Origin: Suilimivivens sp964614185
GTDB lineage: Bacteria > Bacillota > Clostridia > Lachnospirales > Lachnospiraceae
Assembly (NCBI GenBank): GCA_964614185.1
Contig: CAZTKJ010000006.1
Span: forward strand, 26,263 to 90,262
DNA length: 64,000 nucleotides
Direction of reading: 5' to 3'
Below, one piece after another: positions 1 through 8,943 of this stretch (its first letter is position 1; each line of letters opens with the position of its first letter). The position numbers and the translations under genes were made by a program. The notes under the pieces are model-generated. The model worked only from the letters and a program-made list of their open reading frames with translations, was not told where the DNA came from and searched no databases.

Positions 1-1
1 G

Positions 2-1066
2 AGAACCCAACGGGAAAGTGAGCATAAAAACAGCCTTGCTTTTTCCGGTTATCAGCGTGATTCCTACATTTTAAAAGCAAAGGTGCCGAGATTCGGTTCC
101 GGCGAGGCAAAAGGAATGATCCTTGAATCTGTCCGGGGTACAGATCTTTATCTTCTTGTAGATGTAGCAAATTACAGTCTGACTTATTCTCTTTGCGGAC
201 ATGAAAATCACATGTCTCCCGATGATCATTATCAGGATTTAAAGAGGATCATTGCTGCTGTGGGCGGCAAGGCACGCAGAATTACCGTCATTATGCCTTT
301 TCTTTATGAAAGCAGGCAACACAAAAGAACTTCCCGGGAATCTCTTGACTGTGCTCTTGCCCTTCAGGAAATGGTGCGTATGGGCGTAGACAACATCATC
401 ACCTTTGATGCACATGACCCCAGAGTACAAAATGCCATTCCTCTCCATGGTTTTGAAACCGTACAGCCTACTTATCAATTTATAAAGGGTCTGCTTAATC
501 ACGTAAAAGATTTGCAGCTGGATTCGGACCACATGATGGTAATCAGTCCCGATGAGGGCGGCATGAGCCGTGCTATTTATATGGCAAACGTACTTGGACT
601 TGATATGGGTATGTTTTACAAGCGGCGTGATTATACAAGAATCGTAGACGGGCGCAATCCTATTGTAGCTCATGAATTCCTTGGTTCTTCCGTAGCAGGC
701 AAGGATATGATCATTATTGATGATATGATTTCTTCCGGTGAAAGCGTTATAGAAGTGGCCACTGCATTAAAAGAACGCAAGGCAAGAAAGATTTTTATCT
801 GTACTACCTTCGGTTTATTTACCGGCGGACTGGAACGTTTTGATAAGGCCTATGAAAGCGGCATTATTGACCGTGTTCTTACTACTAACCTGATTTATCA
901 GACGCCTGAACTACTTGCCAGAGAATGGTATATTAATTGTGATATGAGCAAATATATTGCATATCTTATTGATACATTAAACCACGATGTTTCTATCAGC
1001 GATCTTTTGAATCCTAATGAGCGTATTCAGGCGATTGTATCTAAATATAAAAGTGGAGAATTATAA
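2..1066 (+). CDS. prs: Ribose-phosphate pyrophosphokinase, 5'-truncated by window edge
   Basis: Makes 5-phosphoribosyl-1-diphosphate from ribose 5-phosphate and ATP for nucleotide, His and Trp synthesis in the cytoplasm. The open frame runs unbroken from base 2, and the residues before the GTG at 83 (SEHKNS, AFSGYQRDSYI) are family-like, so the true start lies outside the window and GTG83 is not the start. Visible motifs are the catalytic-loop type stretch YESRQHKR, FDAHDPRVQNAIP, and the PRPP-binding loop IIIDDMISSGES. It is the longer divergent clostridial form of the family. No partner gene follows on this strand; the next 350 bases hold an inverted-repeat element. The family assignment is secure; only the start is missing. 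Confidence 0.95.
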   Translation, partial: RTQRESEHKNSLAFSGYQRDSYILKAKVPRFGSGEAKGMILESVRGTDLYLLVDVANYSLTYSLCGHENHMSPDDHYQDLKRIIAAVGGKARRITVIMPFLYESRQHKRTSRESLDCALALQEMVRMGVDNIITFDAHDPRVQNAIPLHGFETVQPTYQFIKGLLNHVKDLQLDSDHMMVISPDEGGMSRAIYMANVLGLDMGMFYKRRDYTRIVDGRNPIVAHEFLGSSVAGKDMIIIDDMISSGESVIEVATALKERKARKIFICTTFGLFTGGLERFDKAYESGIIDRVLTTNLIYQTPELLAREWYINCDMSKYIAYLIDTLNHDVSISDLLNPNERIQAIVSKYKSGEL

Positions 1067-1113
1067 TTTTTCGCTATCTTTCTGTAGAGGCAATTGACTC
1101 TTATAAAAATTTG

Positions 1114-1276
1114 ATGGCAGATTGCACAAAAGAATTCGTGCGCACTCCATTGCACGAACCATTCCGCCAAACCTCCTAAAACGAAAATCGTGTTCAGCAA
1201 AGGCTTCCACGATTTTTGAGTTTTGGCTCCATCGTGCAAAGTCGTTTGCCCAAATTTCTTTTGTGCAATCTGCCAT
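1114..1276. repeat. MITE-like long inverted-repeat element
   Basis: A 163-base non-coding element bounded by a perfect 21-base inverted repeat (1114-1134 and 1256-1276; core GATTGCACAAAAGAA). A second perfect inner stem pairs 1184-1192 with 1208-1216 around a 15-base loop, with weaker pairing between, so the whole unit could fold into one long hairpin. It fills most of the gap between prs and the DUF3795 gene. The right arm recurs near 34,982-35,011. This architecture fits a miniature inverted-repeat transposable element or a related interspersed palindrome. No target-site duplication is obvious. Short open frames across it are by-products of the repeat. Confidence 0.6.
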
Positions 1277-1424
1277 GCAACAGTTCCAATCAGAGCTTTT
1301 GATATCTAATTATTCAGAACAATTTCGAGGAATTTTTTTAGCAAAATCCTTTTTCAGAATTGTGTCCTGTTGGAGACAGATTATAATGACACTTACAAAT
1401 TGAATTTTTCACGGAGATATAGCT

Positions 1425-1667
1425 ATGGCCAATTATAGCATTTGCGGTATTGATTGCGATATTTGCAAATTTAAGATTGAACAAAACTGTATGGGTTGTA
1501 AAGAGAATAAAGGGAAAATATTTTGGGGCGAATGCGAACTATATCAATGCAATCACCAAAAAAAGCAGGAACATTGTGGAAAGTGTTCGCAATTTCCTTG
1601 TGACAAATTAAATGAGTGGGCCTCAAAAGAAAATCCCGAGCGAATTGATAATTTGAGAAAACTGTAA
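1425..1667 (+). CDS. DUF3795-type cysteine-rich small protein
   Basis: An 80-residue protein with ten cysteines in clusters (CGIDCDIC, CMGC, CGKCSQFPC), matching the layout I know for DUF3795 proteins, which are thought to bind metal but whose function is unknown. An RBS-like GGAG sits 8-11 bases before the ATG. No signal peptide or membrane segment is visible, so it should be cytosolic. It lies between the inverted-repeat element and the decayed defence patch, and its AT-rich composition resembles that patch more than the chromosome core. The coding call is strong; no function can be given beyond likely metal or Fe-S/Zn binding. Confidence 0.75.
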   Translation: MANYSICGIDCDICKFKIEQNCMGCKENKGKIFWGECELYQCNHQKKQEHCGKCSQFPCDKLNEWASKENPERIDNLRKL

Positions 1668-1721
1668 GTTCCGGTTTCCCTGTCCTGCAATAGTTCATAC
1701 GTTATTGTCTTTAGCTACTTT

Positions 1722-1950
1722 TTAATGCTTCTTCAATTGCTTTATTCGTTCTGAAAAATATTGCTTAAGCAAACTCTCCAGTTCCGGCTCTTTTATCAAA
1801 GAATCCAATACTTCATCCAGTACACAAAATATTTATCAATTCTTCTGCTATTTATCTGCCAATCGCTTTCAGCTTGAAGTTGTCTTTGCAAATTCCTTTT
1901 ATCTTCTCTTTGTTTTTCTCTAATGCTTTTTCAAACGCACTCTTAACCAT
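1722..1950 (-). pseudogene. Frameshifted small gene downstream of AbiH/SIR2-like gene
   Basis: Starts at ATG 1950 with a good RBS (GGAGG, 7 bases upstream) and reads MVKSAFEKALEKNKEK up to KLKAIGR, then meets an in-frame stop at 1852-1854. The same frame continues IAEELINIL, and after a shift near 1823 a second open stretch (VLDEVLDSLIKEPELESLL to KQLKKH) runs to the stop at 1722-1724. The amino-acid character (charged, helical) is continuous across both breaks, which suggests one ancestral reading frame of about 75 codons now broken by a stop and a frameshift. It begins about 50 bases after the stop of the gene at 2003-3433, so both were probably one transcript. The family is not recognised. 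Confidence 0.5.
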
Positions 1951-2002
1951 CAAATCCTCCACTTTCAATTTGCTAAGCATCTTTTTAGCAATTAAAACCT
2001 GT

Positions 2003-3433
2003 TCACTTAAAACATTCATCAAAATTCATAATACATAGCACATACAAAACTGCTGGAGAAACGCCTTCCGATAAAGCAATATTACTTATACTTGCAATTT
2101 GTGTAAGAAAATCTTTTTTGTCAGTTGGCTTATGTTCTGGATTTTTTTCCTGCATATCTTTTTTTACCAGCTTACACAATCGTTCCCTCTCGAACTGTGG
2201 ACATCTACCTATTTCTTCAATGACTTCATTTGTAGTAATATCATCCTGTGCCAATGCGTTAAAAATATCGATAAATTTCTCAATTGCTTTTTTTTCATTC
2301 TCAGGTATTTTAATGCTATATATAGGTTTCTTGCATCCGATACTATCCCACAAATCATCAACATGTCTACATTGAAAGCTGTCCAAGAAATTTGCATCTA
2401 TAAAATTTTTATCTGCATTTGACTTATAAAAGAAAACTATCTTTTTAATATTCTTATTCCTTAAAACGCTACTAAAAATATGTCCATCATTATTTGGTGA
2501 CATCCCGATTATATGCAATTCACCATCAATTTTGTTAAACTCAGCAAAATGATAATCACAGGCTACCTTAAGTTTCGGATAATGAATTTTGGCCAATATT
2601 GTTTCATATTCTAGTGGCCTTGTTGCCCGCATCATTTGAATCCAGATATCTTCCTCTGAATATGCACTAAAATCTGTTGCATTCAATCTTTCTCGCATTT
2701 CAATGCTTTTTCTTTTTAAATCTCCGCTATAATCTAATAACGCATTGCAATAACAATGCTTCAATCCTTCTTGATATACTGTCGTACCATTTTGTGTTCG
2801 CAAATATCCCATAGCATATTCCGGATTCTCACTTTCAGATAATACATCAAAGTTACCATGCAAATGAAATACTGGAATAATGTCTGAAACCAAACTTTCT
2901 ATATTATGGTCATAGTTTACGGTAAAAATCGAATCAAAATTACATAAATACCTTTTTAACGCTTTCCTTGTCTGTTTTTCCAAAGAAGGAATTATCCTCT
3001 GAATTTTTCCATCGTTATAAATTGCATCAAGCAAGATTCTTTTAAATGCTACCGTTGCGCCCACACGATCTTTTTCTAAATCTTGGTTCTTAAGAAAGAA
3101 AACATGAACTATCAACAGCCAATCTTCAATCATAATATCATATGGTTCCTGAATATTTTGAGTATATCGCTTTTTAAAATCATTAACAGCAACTTTTGTT
3201 TCATCATCTTGAATGTATTGGTCGTATTTCCCTTCAAGAAGTCTATTGGCTTCTGTTACAAAGCCATTTACAATAGCAACAATTTCTTGACCACTTATTG
3301 TCCCCTCAAAAAGTGAGTCATAGACTCCCATTTGCGCTCTATATTTTATTCGCTGAACAATAAAGCGACTGGTATATGCCCGCCCACCAAATTGTATATC
3401 AAAACCATTTCCTATTAGTAAATACTTTCGCAT
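2003..3433 (-). CDS. AbiH/SIR2-like candidate phage-defence protein
   Basis: A 476-residue soluble protein. The N-terminus carries a nucleotide-binding-like LLIGNGFD motif (residues 5-12) as in AbiH abortive-infection proteins, followed at 170-175 by FTVNYD and at 190-193 by HLHG, a pairing typical of SIR2-like NAD-binding folds (NYD, then a catalytic-type His). The C-terminal 150 residues are helical and charged and are not recognised. RBS AAGGGG precedes the ATG. It sits between a decayed hsdS fragment and a broken small gene in an AT-rich patch, a setting typical of defence islands. From family knowledge such proteins sense infection and may cleave or bind NAD; that role is inferred here. 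A housekeeping enzyme is unlikely. I am confident it is coding, moderately confident of the family. Confidence 0.65.
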   Translation of the reverse strand: MRKYLLIGNGFDIQFGGRAYTSRFIVQRIKYRAQMGVYDSLFEGTISGQEIVAIVNGFVTEANRLLEGKYDQYIQDDETKVAVNDFKKRYTQNIQEPYDIMIEDWLLIVHVFFLKNQDLEKDRVGATVAFKRILLDAIYNDGKIQRIIPSLEKQTRKALKRYLCNFDSIFTVNYDHNIESLVSDIIPVFHLHGNFDVLSESENPEYAMGYLRTQNGTTVYQEGLKHCYCNALLDYSGDLKRKSIEMRERLNATDFSAYSEEDIWIQMMRATRPLEYETILAKIHYPKLKVACDYHFAEFNKIDGELHIIGMSPNNDGHIFSSVLRNKNIKKIVFFYKSNADKNFIDANFLDSFQCRHVDDLWDSIGCKKPIYSIKIPENEKKAIEKFIDIFNALAQDDITTNEVIEEIGRCPQFERERLCKLVKKDMQEKNPEHKPTDKKDFLTQIASISNIALSEGVSPAVLYVLCIMNFDECFK

Positions 3434-3496
3434 TCTTTCCCCTTATCTTTCTAAATTAGCACTTTATTAATAAATTATTTTTATATAGTTTTTTTG

Positions 3497-3676
3497 CTAT
3501 ACTACCTCTTTCTTTTCTGTCGCATAATCATAAATAAGTGACTTTTTATAGCTTTCTACATCTATAAGCAGTTTTTCTATCTTAGTAATAAGATTATCAA
3601 TTTCAAGACATTTTTCATCAAGATAATTATTAATAAAATGTTCTGCAAAGCGAAGCCGATAAAAGTCAGTTCCGGA
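3497..3676 (-). pseudogene. Remnant of type I restriction specificity subunit (hsdS)
   Basis: Sixty codons ending in TAG. The first ten residues (SGTDFYRLRF) resemble the end of an HsdS target-recognition domain, and the rest (NNYLDEKCLEIDNLI, then IEKLLIDVESYKKSL and YDYATEKKEV) is the classical coiled-coil and C-terminal tail of HsdS. Normal proteins have several dozen residues between these parts, so there is an internal deletion besides loss of the N-terminal 300 or so residues; upstream the frame hits a stop. No hsdM or hsdR is present in the window. It shows that a type I restriction system once lay here. Confidence 0.7.
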
Positions 3677-3709
3677 TTAAATAAGTTTAAACTTTCAAAT
3701 ATTGCCCCT

Positions 3710-3751
3710 AGAATAAGAAAAACACTTGTAGTATATCAAAACTTCTACAAG
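3710..3751 (-). terminator. Intrinsic terminator after the DUF6044-M3 fusion gene
   Basis: On the minus strand a 7-bp stem (CTTGTAG/CTACAAG, 3725-3731 with 3745-3751) is followed by TGTTTTTCTTATT. It lies about 30 bases beyond the stop at 3779. A second strong hairpin, AAAGCACAGGCT/AGCCTGTGCTTT (3768-3795), overlaps the stop codon itself and has its T-rich side on the plus strand, so the pair may act in both directions. Confidence 0.5.
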
Positions 3752-3778
3752 AGCTTTATCTTCAAGCAAAGCACAGGC

Positions 3779-6700
3779 TTAAGAGCCTGTGCTTTCTTTT
3801 AATAATTCTACTGTTTCCTGCATGATAGCTTTGGGAACGCCTTTTTCAAAAATATCCCGTAAACCTACATACTCTATTGCCTCACAGTAAGGTGCGTATG
3901 TAGGAAGAGTTGTAAGCTCCATATACCTTTCCACTGCTTCATGTCTGTTTCTTTCCGAAAGCGTCAGAAGATCCAAACTGGAAAAAGCAGAGGTTGCATA
4001 TCCTATATAATAGCACGGGGAGCTGAAAATGTGGGAAATATCTACCCAGGAATAGATTTCCGTCATTCTTTGGTCATAATAAATACCATATTTTCTGGAA
4101 AGGTTTAAGTACAGTTTATTCATATCCTCAAGAGTCATATTGGGATTTTCATATATCTGGATCTCAAACTCGGAAATCAGCGCTGACTGCACGGTATTCT
4201 GCGCCATCTGATACACTTCTATGAACTGGAACAAATCTCCTGCATCCCCATCAAGAATCTCATCATGATATTCATAGTACAGCATTTCAAGTCCCTGTGA
4301 GTGTATCTCGCATAAATCAATATTATTCTGCTCTAACAGAATATCCTCCATATTATGGAACATATAATTGTAATGTCCAAATTCATGGATCGCTGTTGTA
4401 TAGTCATAATAATAGTTATATGGTGAATCAAAAATAAAAGCATCATTGTAATAGGGCAGTTTAATGGTAAATCCCGTATCAGCCTTTCCTTCTGCCAAAT
4501 CCATATCGTACAGTCGGTATGTTTCCATATAGTCAAAAGCTTCCGTCAATTCCGGATCTACTTCATCCAAATAAGTCCGTACCTTCGCCAATCTCTCCTG
4601 TGCCGTTGTTTCCGGCAGATCATATATAGGCGAAAAATCCATAGAATAGTAAATTTCCTGAATATCTGCAAAAGCAGGCACCACGCTCTTTTTAATTTCT
4701 GCAAACAGCTCCTTGACATCCTTAAGGGAGTAATCCCTTACATAGCGGGCATCATATGCATATTCTGCATAGCTTTCATACTCTTTCAGTTTTGCCTGCT
4801 CCGTCCTAAGTTGTACAAGCTCCAGATAAATTTCTCCCAGAACGCTGTTTTTAGCCTGATAGAGGCCCTGATATATATCAATATAACTGTCACGGTCCAG
4901 CGTAATGCTTTCATCTAACAGTCTTGCAAATGTCCACTCTTCCCCGCCATATTCAAAGACATAGTCCTCCTGGGCCGCCTGTTCATATTCCTGCTCTAAG
5001 CTGTTCTGCTTCAGGTAAAGTTCCTTTTCCTCCTCTGTTATCTCCTCATATTCCGCAAGGCTTTCCACAATGGCGCTTTCCAAAACGGTTTCCATAGTTT
5101 CTTTATAGGGAGAACGGCATACTTCCGAAAGCGCGCTGTAGGCCTTATCCTGCATATCAATGGCATCTTCCAGTATTTCCTGTTGTCTTCTTCCGCTTTC
5201 TTCATCAAAAACATCACTATAATAAGCAATCTGGGAAAGGGCATGGCAGGTTTCCGCTTTTGTCACTTCCTCAATGATCTCTTCATACAAGACCAGAACT
5301 TTTTCTTCCTCCAAAGCTTCTTCTTTTTCGTTCGCCTCTTCTGCCAGTACAGTAATTTCCTCAATGTCCTCATATAATTTATCTTTATCATAAGACAGCA
5401 TATTCATCTCCTGAAAAGTGAGATGAGAATGTTCCTTGGACTGGTATCTGGAAGTAGTCTGGTAAACATATAATGTGTAGGGGGAACTTTCATCCGTATA
5501 CACCCCTGCCAGTGTAAGTCCTGCTTCCGGAGCATTGGTAAGTTCAATCCTTGAAAAGATATATCTGCCTCCGATTGCTTTAAATGCATCTATATCAATA
5601 TATATGTCGCAGTCTGTGACATGATAATCCCGCACTGCTCCCACAATGGATGCATCCGTGCCGGAATAAAGATACGCCCTGGCTCCCCAGCTGTCGAAAT
5701 ATTCCTTTGTTTCCGGAACTCTCTCAAGAGCCGGCTCTATGACTTTTCGGAAAGCATTTTTGTAAGACTGTCCGTAAAATCCCAGATAACCGTCAACTGT
5801 TGCAATATCATTGTATTCCAATATCGCCGGATGAAAACCGTAGGCTGCTGACCACTGTCCGCAATACTGCAGATCCTCTTTAGCCTTTTCAAAAAGCGCC
5901 GTGGAATAAAATTCTTCATAACTTAAGTCGTTAGATTGTTTTCCCTTCAGAAGTTCATATGCCTTGGCCTTACAGGTATGATATAAATCATTATACCGCG
6001 TTCCGGAAAGCAGAATGATCAGCACTGCCAGAACTGATAATACATTGGCTGCATACCTCCAGGATCTTTGGCTTCTGTCATACATTTTCTTAAGTACCAG
6101 AAAGAAAGCTGCATACCAGAGGAAGGGATTAAAAAAGATGGTTCTGTTGAACTGCCATCCTGTCAAAGGCCGGCAAATCTTCTCCACAAGGCTGCGGAAT
6201 CCTTCACAATAATAAATACCGTAAATCACACTGTTAAATACCAGCACCAGCATTAACAGATTAAAAGGATCATGAAAAATCCCTTTAAAGTTTTTCTTTT
6301 TCAGATACATAAAATTAGTATAGAAGAAATAGATAAGGCAAACCGGCATAACGAAATATGTATGCACGCTTTCTGCATGGAACATCCCTTTTGTAAATAC
6401 TTCAAAAATGGTATGTACGATCTCTCCTGCCTGAAAGCTTCCCGCTTCCATAGTGGAACGGATGGTTTCCGTATCTCCAAACAACATAACCCCAAAAAGC
6501 CTGTACTCACAGGCGATGCATCCTGCCGACAGCACTAAGATCGCAGCTAAAAGGCGTAGTGGAAATTTTTTATCCCTGATCCACATAATAATAAAAGCCG
6601 CTGCCATATAGCCAAGGATAAACAATCCAAAATAGGAAAAATAGGAAAGCAGAGGATAAAAGAACAATGCCACATACCAGATCCATGACGGGGTTCTGTA

Positions 6701-7246
6701 AATTTTGCGCACCAGATACACCACAAGGGGAATGGAAGCAAAAGGGATGCCAAAAGCCGGAAAGACATTTAACATTCCGTAAGCAAGTCCCGTCATATAT
6801 ACAAGGGGACGATAGGTTTCATATCTGCTTTGGCAAAAGTCCTTTGCAAGCAGTATGGCAGACGCAATGGCAATCAGTATTTTAATAAGATATCCTGCCA
6901 CATAAGCAAAATAAGAAGGCAGTATCATAAACAAAACCGTATAAAGGGAAAATTCCGAAGGAAGATTATCTCTGCTGATCCCTCCAAGAAAAGGAACTTC
7001 TATTCCATGTGAAAAGAAAGAATCTGTATTTTTAAGCATTTGAAACTGCGCCATAAACAGATCCAGATTGTCATGAACAGAAATAATACTGCTCTCACCA
7101 AATATGCAAAATACAAGTGCTGCGAATAGGATCATTCCTCCCGCAGCAATAAGATACCATTTATCTGTTATTTTTTTCAAGGCTTCAATCCTACTCCTTC
7201 CATTGTCTTTGCTCTTTTTCGCAGACCAGAGTATAACGGTATTCAA
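3779..7246 (-). CDS. DUF6044-like polytopic membrane protein fused to M3 family oligoendopeptidase
   Basis: An 1155-residue two-part protein. Residues 1-415 hold about ten membrane segments and an early HDNLD motif as in DUF6044/YkoS-type envelope proteins; 415-610 is a probable extracytoplasmic domain; from about 614 to the end it is a near-complete M3 zinc peptidase with HEFGH at 954-958 and the third ligand Glu near 980. The N-terminal half pairs with the upstream GT2 gene, as ykoS does with ykoT in Bacillus. The TTG at 7246 overlaps the GT2 gene by 56 bases; the TTG at 7180, ten bases past the GT2 stop and after AAGGAG, is a likelier start. Inside the gene, AGGAG sits 6 bases before ATG 5401 (codon 616), so the peptidase might also be made alone. 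If fused, the peptidase would face outward. The fusion is seen; its role is unknown. Confidence 0.75.
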   Translation of the reverse strand: MNTVILWSAKKSKDNGRSRIEALKKITDKWYLIAAGGMILFAALVFCIFGESSIISVHDNLDLFMAQFQMLKNTDSFFSHGIEVPFLGGISRDNLPSEFSLYTVLFMILPSYFAYVAGYLIKILIAIASAILLAKDFCQSRYETYRPLVYMTGLAYGMLNVFPAFGIPFASIPLVVYLVRKIYRTPSWIWYVALFFYPLLSYFSYFGLFILGYMAAAFIIMWIRDKKFPLRLLAAILVLSAGCIACEYRLFGVMLFGDTETIRSTMEAGSFQAGEIVHTIFEVFTKGMFHAESVHTYFVMPVCLIYFFYTNFMYLKKKNFKGIFHDPFNLLMLVLVFNSVIYGIYYCEGFRSLVEKICRPLTGWQFNRTIFFNPFLWYAAFFLVLKKMYDRSQRSWRYAANVLSVLAVLIILLSGTRYNDLYHTCKAKAYELLKGKQSNDLSYEEFYSTALFEKAKEDLQYCGQWSAAYGFHPAILEYNDIATVDGYLGFYGQSYKNAFRKVIEPALERVPETKEYFDSWGARAYLYSGTDASIVGAVRDYHVTDCDIYIDIDAFKAIGGRYIFSRIELTNAPEAGLTLAGVYTDESSPYTLYVYQTTSRYQSKEHSHLTFQEMNMLSYDKDKLYEDIEEITVLAEEANEKEEALEEEKVLVLYEEIIEEVTKAETCHALSQIAYYSDVFDEESGRRQQEILEDAIDMQDKAYSALSEVCRSPYKETMETVLESAIVESLAEYEEITEEEKELYLKQNSLEQEYEQAAQEDYVFEYGGEEWTFARLLDESITLDRDSYIDIYQGLYQAKNSVLGEIYLELVQLRTEQAKLKEYESYAEYAYDARYVRDYSLKDVKELFAEIKKSVVPAFADIQEIYYSMDFSPIYDLPETTAQERLAKVRTYLDEVDPELTEAFDYMETYRLYDMDLAEGKADTGFTIKLPYYNDAFIFDSPYNYYYDYTTAIHEFGHYNYMFHNMEDILLEQNNIDLCEIHSQGLEMLYYEYHDEILDGDAGDLFQFIEVYQMAQNTVQSALISEFEIQIYENPNMTLEDMNKLYLNLSRKYGIYYDQRMTEIYSWVDISHIFSSPCYYIGYATSAFSSLDLLTLSERNRHEAVERYMELTTLPTYAPYCEAIEYVGLRDIFEKGVPKAIMQETVELLKESTGS

Positions 7247-8132
7247 AATCCCTTCTGTTCTTCTGTGCCATGTTGGAAAGCATCAATCCTGCAAATAATG
7301 ACTGGATAGCCGCCAGCATAGTAAATCCGCATACAATCAGCGTAGGGAATTTAAGCACCTGTCCCGTTGCAAAATATTCCGCCAATACGGGAATGAAAAA
7401 CAGAGTGGAAATCACCGCAAGAAGAAGGGCGGTAATACTGAAAAATCCAAAAGGCTTATAGTCCCGATAAAGATGAAAAATAGTGCCTAATACTCTGAAT
7501 CCATCTGCATAAGTATTTAACTTGGAAACACTTCCCTCCGGTCTGTCTCTGTAATCTACGATCACATTGTCAATCTGCATATGGTTATAAACAGCATGAA
7601 TTGTCATTTCCGTTTCTATTTCAAAACCTTTGGACAAGATCGGAAAGGTTTTGACAAATCCATAGCTGAAAGCTCTATATCCTGTCATAATATCCTTAAT
7701 ATCACAATCAAAAAGGTGATTGATACTGGAACGCACCAGAGAATTCCCCATGTTGTGAAAAGGACGCTTATTTTCTGAAAAATAAGTGGAAGAAAGCCTG
7801 TCCCCTACTACCATATCTGAATGATAATTCAATACCTTGTCCACCATCTGAGCAGCAAACTCCATGGGATAAGTATCATCCCCATCTACCATAACGTAGC
7901 AGTGTGCTTCAATCTCACGAAACATTCTGCGGATCACATTGCCTTTGCCCTGCATATATTCATAGCGCACGATGGCTCCCGCCTCTTTGGCAAGCTCTAC
8001 CGTGCGGTCTGTTGAATTATTATCATATACATAAATCACCGCTTCAGGAAGCGCTGCTTTCGCATCTGCCACCACTTTAGCAATGGTTTTTTCTTCATTA
8101 TAGCACGGAATCAAAACCGCAATCTTGTCCAT
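7191..8132 (-). CDS. Family 2 glycosyltransferase (DPM1/YkoT-like), membrane anchored
   Basis: A 313-residue GT-A glycosyltransferase. It starts IAVLIPCYNEE, has the sugar-nucleotide/metal motif MVDGDDTYP near residue 82, and ends with two membrane segments (about 225-247 and 258-282). This layout matches enzymes that move a sugar from a nucleotide donor onto a lipid carrier such as undecaprenyl phosphate at the inner face of the membrane. RBS AAAGGAG lies 8 bases before ATG. It is followed directly by the DUF6044-like gene, so the two probably act together, the polytopic protein using the lipid-linked sugar outside. The acceptor is an inference. Confidence 0.85.
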   Translation of the reverse strand: MDKIAVLIPCYNEEKTIAKVVADAKAALPEAVIYVYDNNSTDRTVELAKEAGAIVRYEYMQGKGNVIRRMFREIEAHCYVMVDGDDTYPMEFAAQMVDKVLNYHSDMVVGDRLSSTYFSENKRPFHNMGNSLVRSSINHLFDCDIKDIMTGYRAFSYGFVKTFPILSKGFEIETEMTIHAVYNHMQIDNVIVDYRDRPEGSVSKLNTYADGFRVLGTIFHLYRDYKPFGFFSITALLLAVISTLFFIPVLAEYFATGQVLKFPTLIVCGFTMLAAIQSLFAGLMLSNMAQKNRRDFEYRYTLVCEKEQRQWKE

Positions 8133-8205
8133 TTAGTATCTCCTTTACCGGTACTGCATCTATCCAGGATATTTTATTGTATCAGAATTTCTGAGTTTCG
8201 TCCAG

Positions 8206-8943
8206 TTACACCAGTTCTTCCTTCTGTTTAAAATACATTTCCATAATTATATCCTTTGTATAGGTTCCCAGCCTCTTTTGGTCCTCTTTCGACAGATCTT
8301 TTACGTAAAAAGGCTTTCCATATTCGAGAATAACATCTGCTTTTCTGATCCAGGGAATATGGTCTTCAAAAATATCTGCGGAATTATAGATACTCATGGG
8401 AATAATAGCGCATCCTGTTTTTGCTGCTATCTTAAAACTTCCCTCGCGGAAATCCATAAACGTATGATTTTCTCTGTTTCTGGTTCCTTCCGGAAATATA
8501 CAGATAGATATCCCTGCTTTTACCTTGTCAATTGCTTCCAAAATGACTTTAAGCCCCTGTTTTAAATCATTGCGGTCCAGAAACAGGCAGTGGAGATTCC
8601 TCATCCAATTAATCAGTATAGGCCATTTAAGCATTTCTTTCTTGGCAATATAACCTGTAAGTCTGGGAACCCGGATATACGTAATGACAATGTCAAAATA
8701 GCTTCTGTGATTTCCAATATATAATACAGGTTCATCCTTTGGCACATTTTCTTCTCCTTTTACTGTCACTTTGGTTCCTGACAAAAAAAGAATCCCCTTA
8801 AAAGCCCATTTTACAATAGCCAGCGAGCTTCTGCTCTTTAAGTCCATGTTGAATTTTCCTATGACCCACTCTACTATCAGTATGGGAATGCTGCAAATTA
8901 AGAAGGAAACAAGAAAAACTGCCACCAATACTAACCTTATCAT
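8206..8943 (-). CDS. plsC: 1-acyl-sn-glycerol-3-phosphate acyltransferase
   Basis: Adds the second acyl chain to lysophosphatidic acid to give phosphatidic acid. A hydrophobic N-terminus (residues 1-25) anchors it at the membrane; the catalytic NHRSYFD (NHX4D) lies near residue 78 and the phosphate-binding FPEGTRN near 150. Length 245 is normal. The ATG overlaps the end of murF by 4 bases (ATGA), so it is translationally coupled as the last gene of ddl-murF-plsC. RBS AAAGGAG lies inside murF. Confidence 0.9.
   Translation of the reverse strand: MIRLVLVAVFLVSFLICSIPILIVEWVIGKFNMDLKSRSSLAIVKWAFKGILFLSGTKVTVKGEENVPKDEPVLYIGNHRSYFDIVITYIRVPRLTGYIAKKEMLKWPILINWMRNLHCLFLDRNDLKQGLKVILEAIDKVKAGISICIFPEGTRNRENHTFMDFREGSFKIAAKTGCAIIPMSIYNSADIFEDHIPWIRKADVILEYGKPFYVKDLSKEDQKRLGTYTKDIIMEMYFKQKEELV

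Noticed and set aside
1027..1403. Short open frames on both strands between prs and the DUF3795 gene
   Set aside because: They are produced by the inverted-repeat element; no RBS or family likeness.
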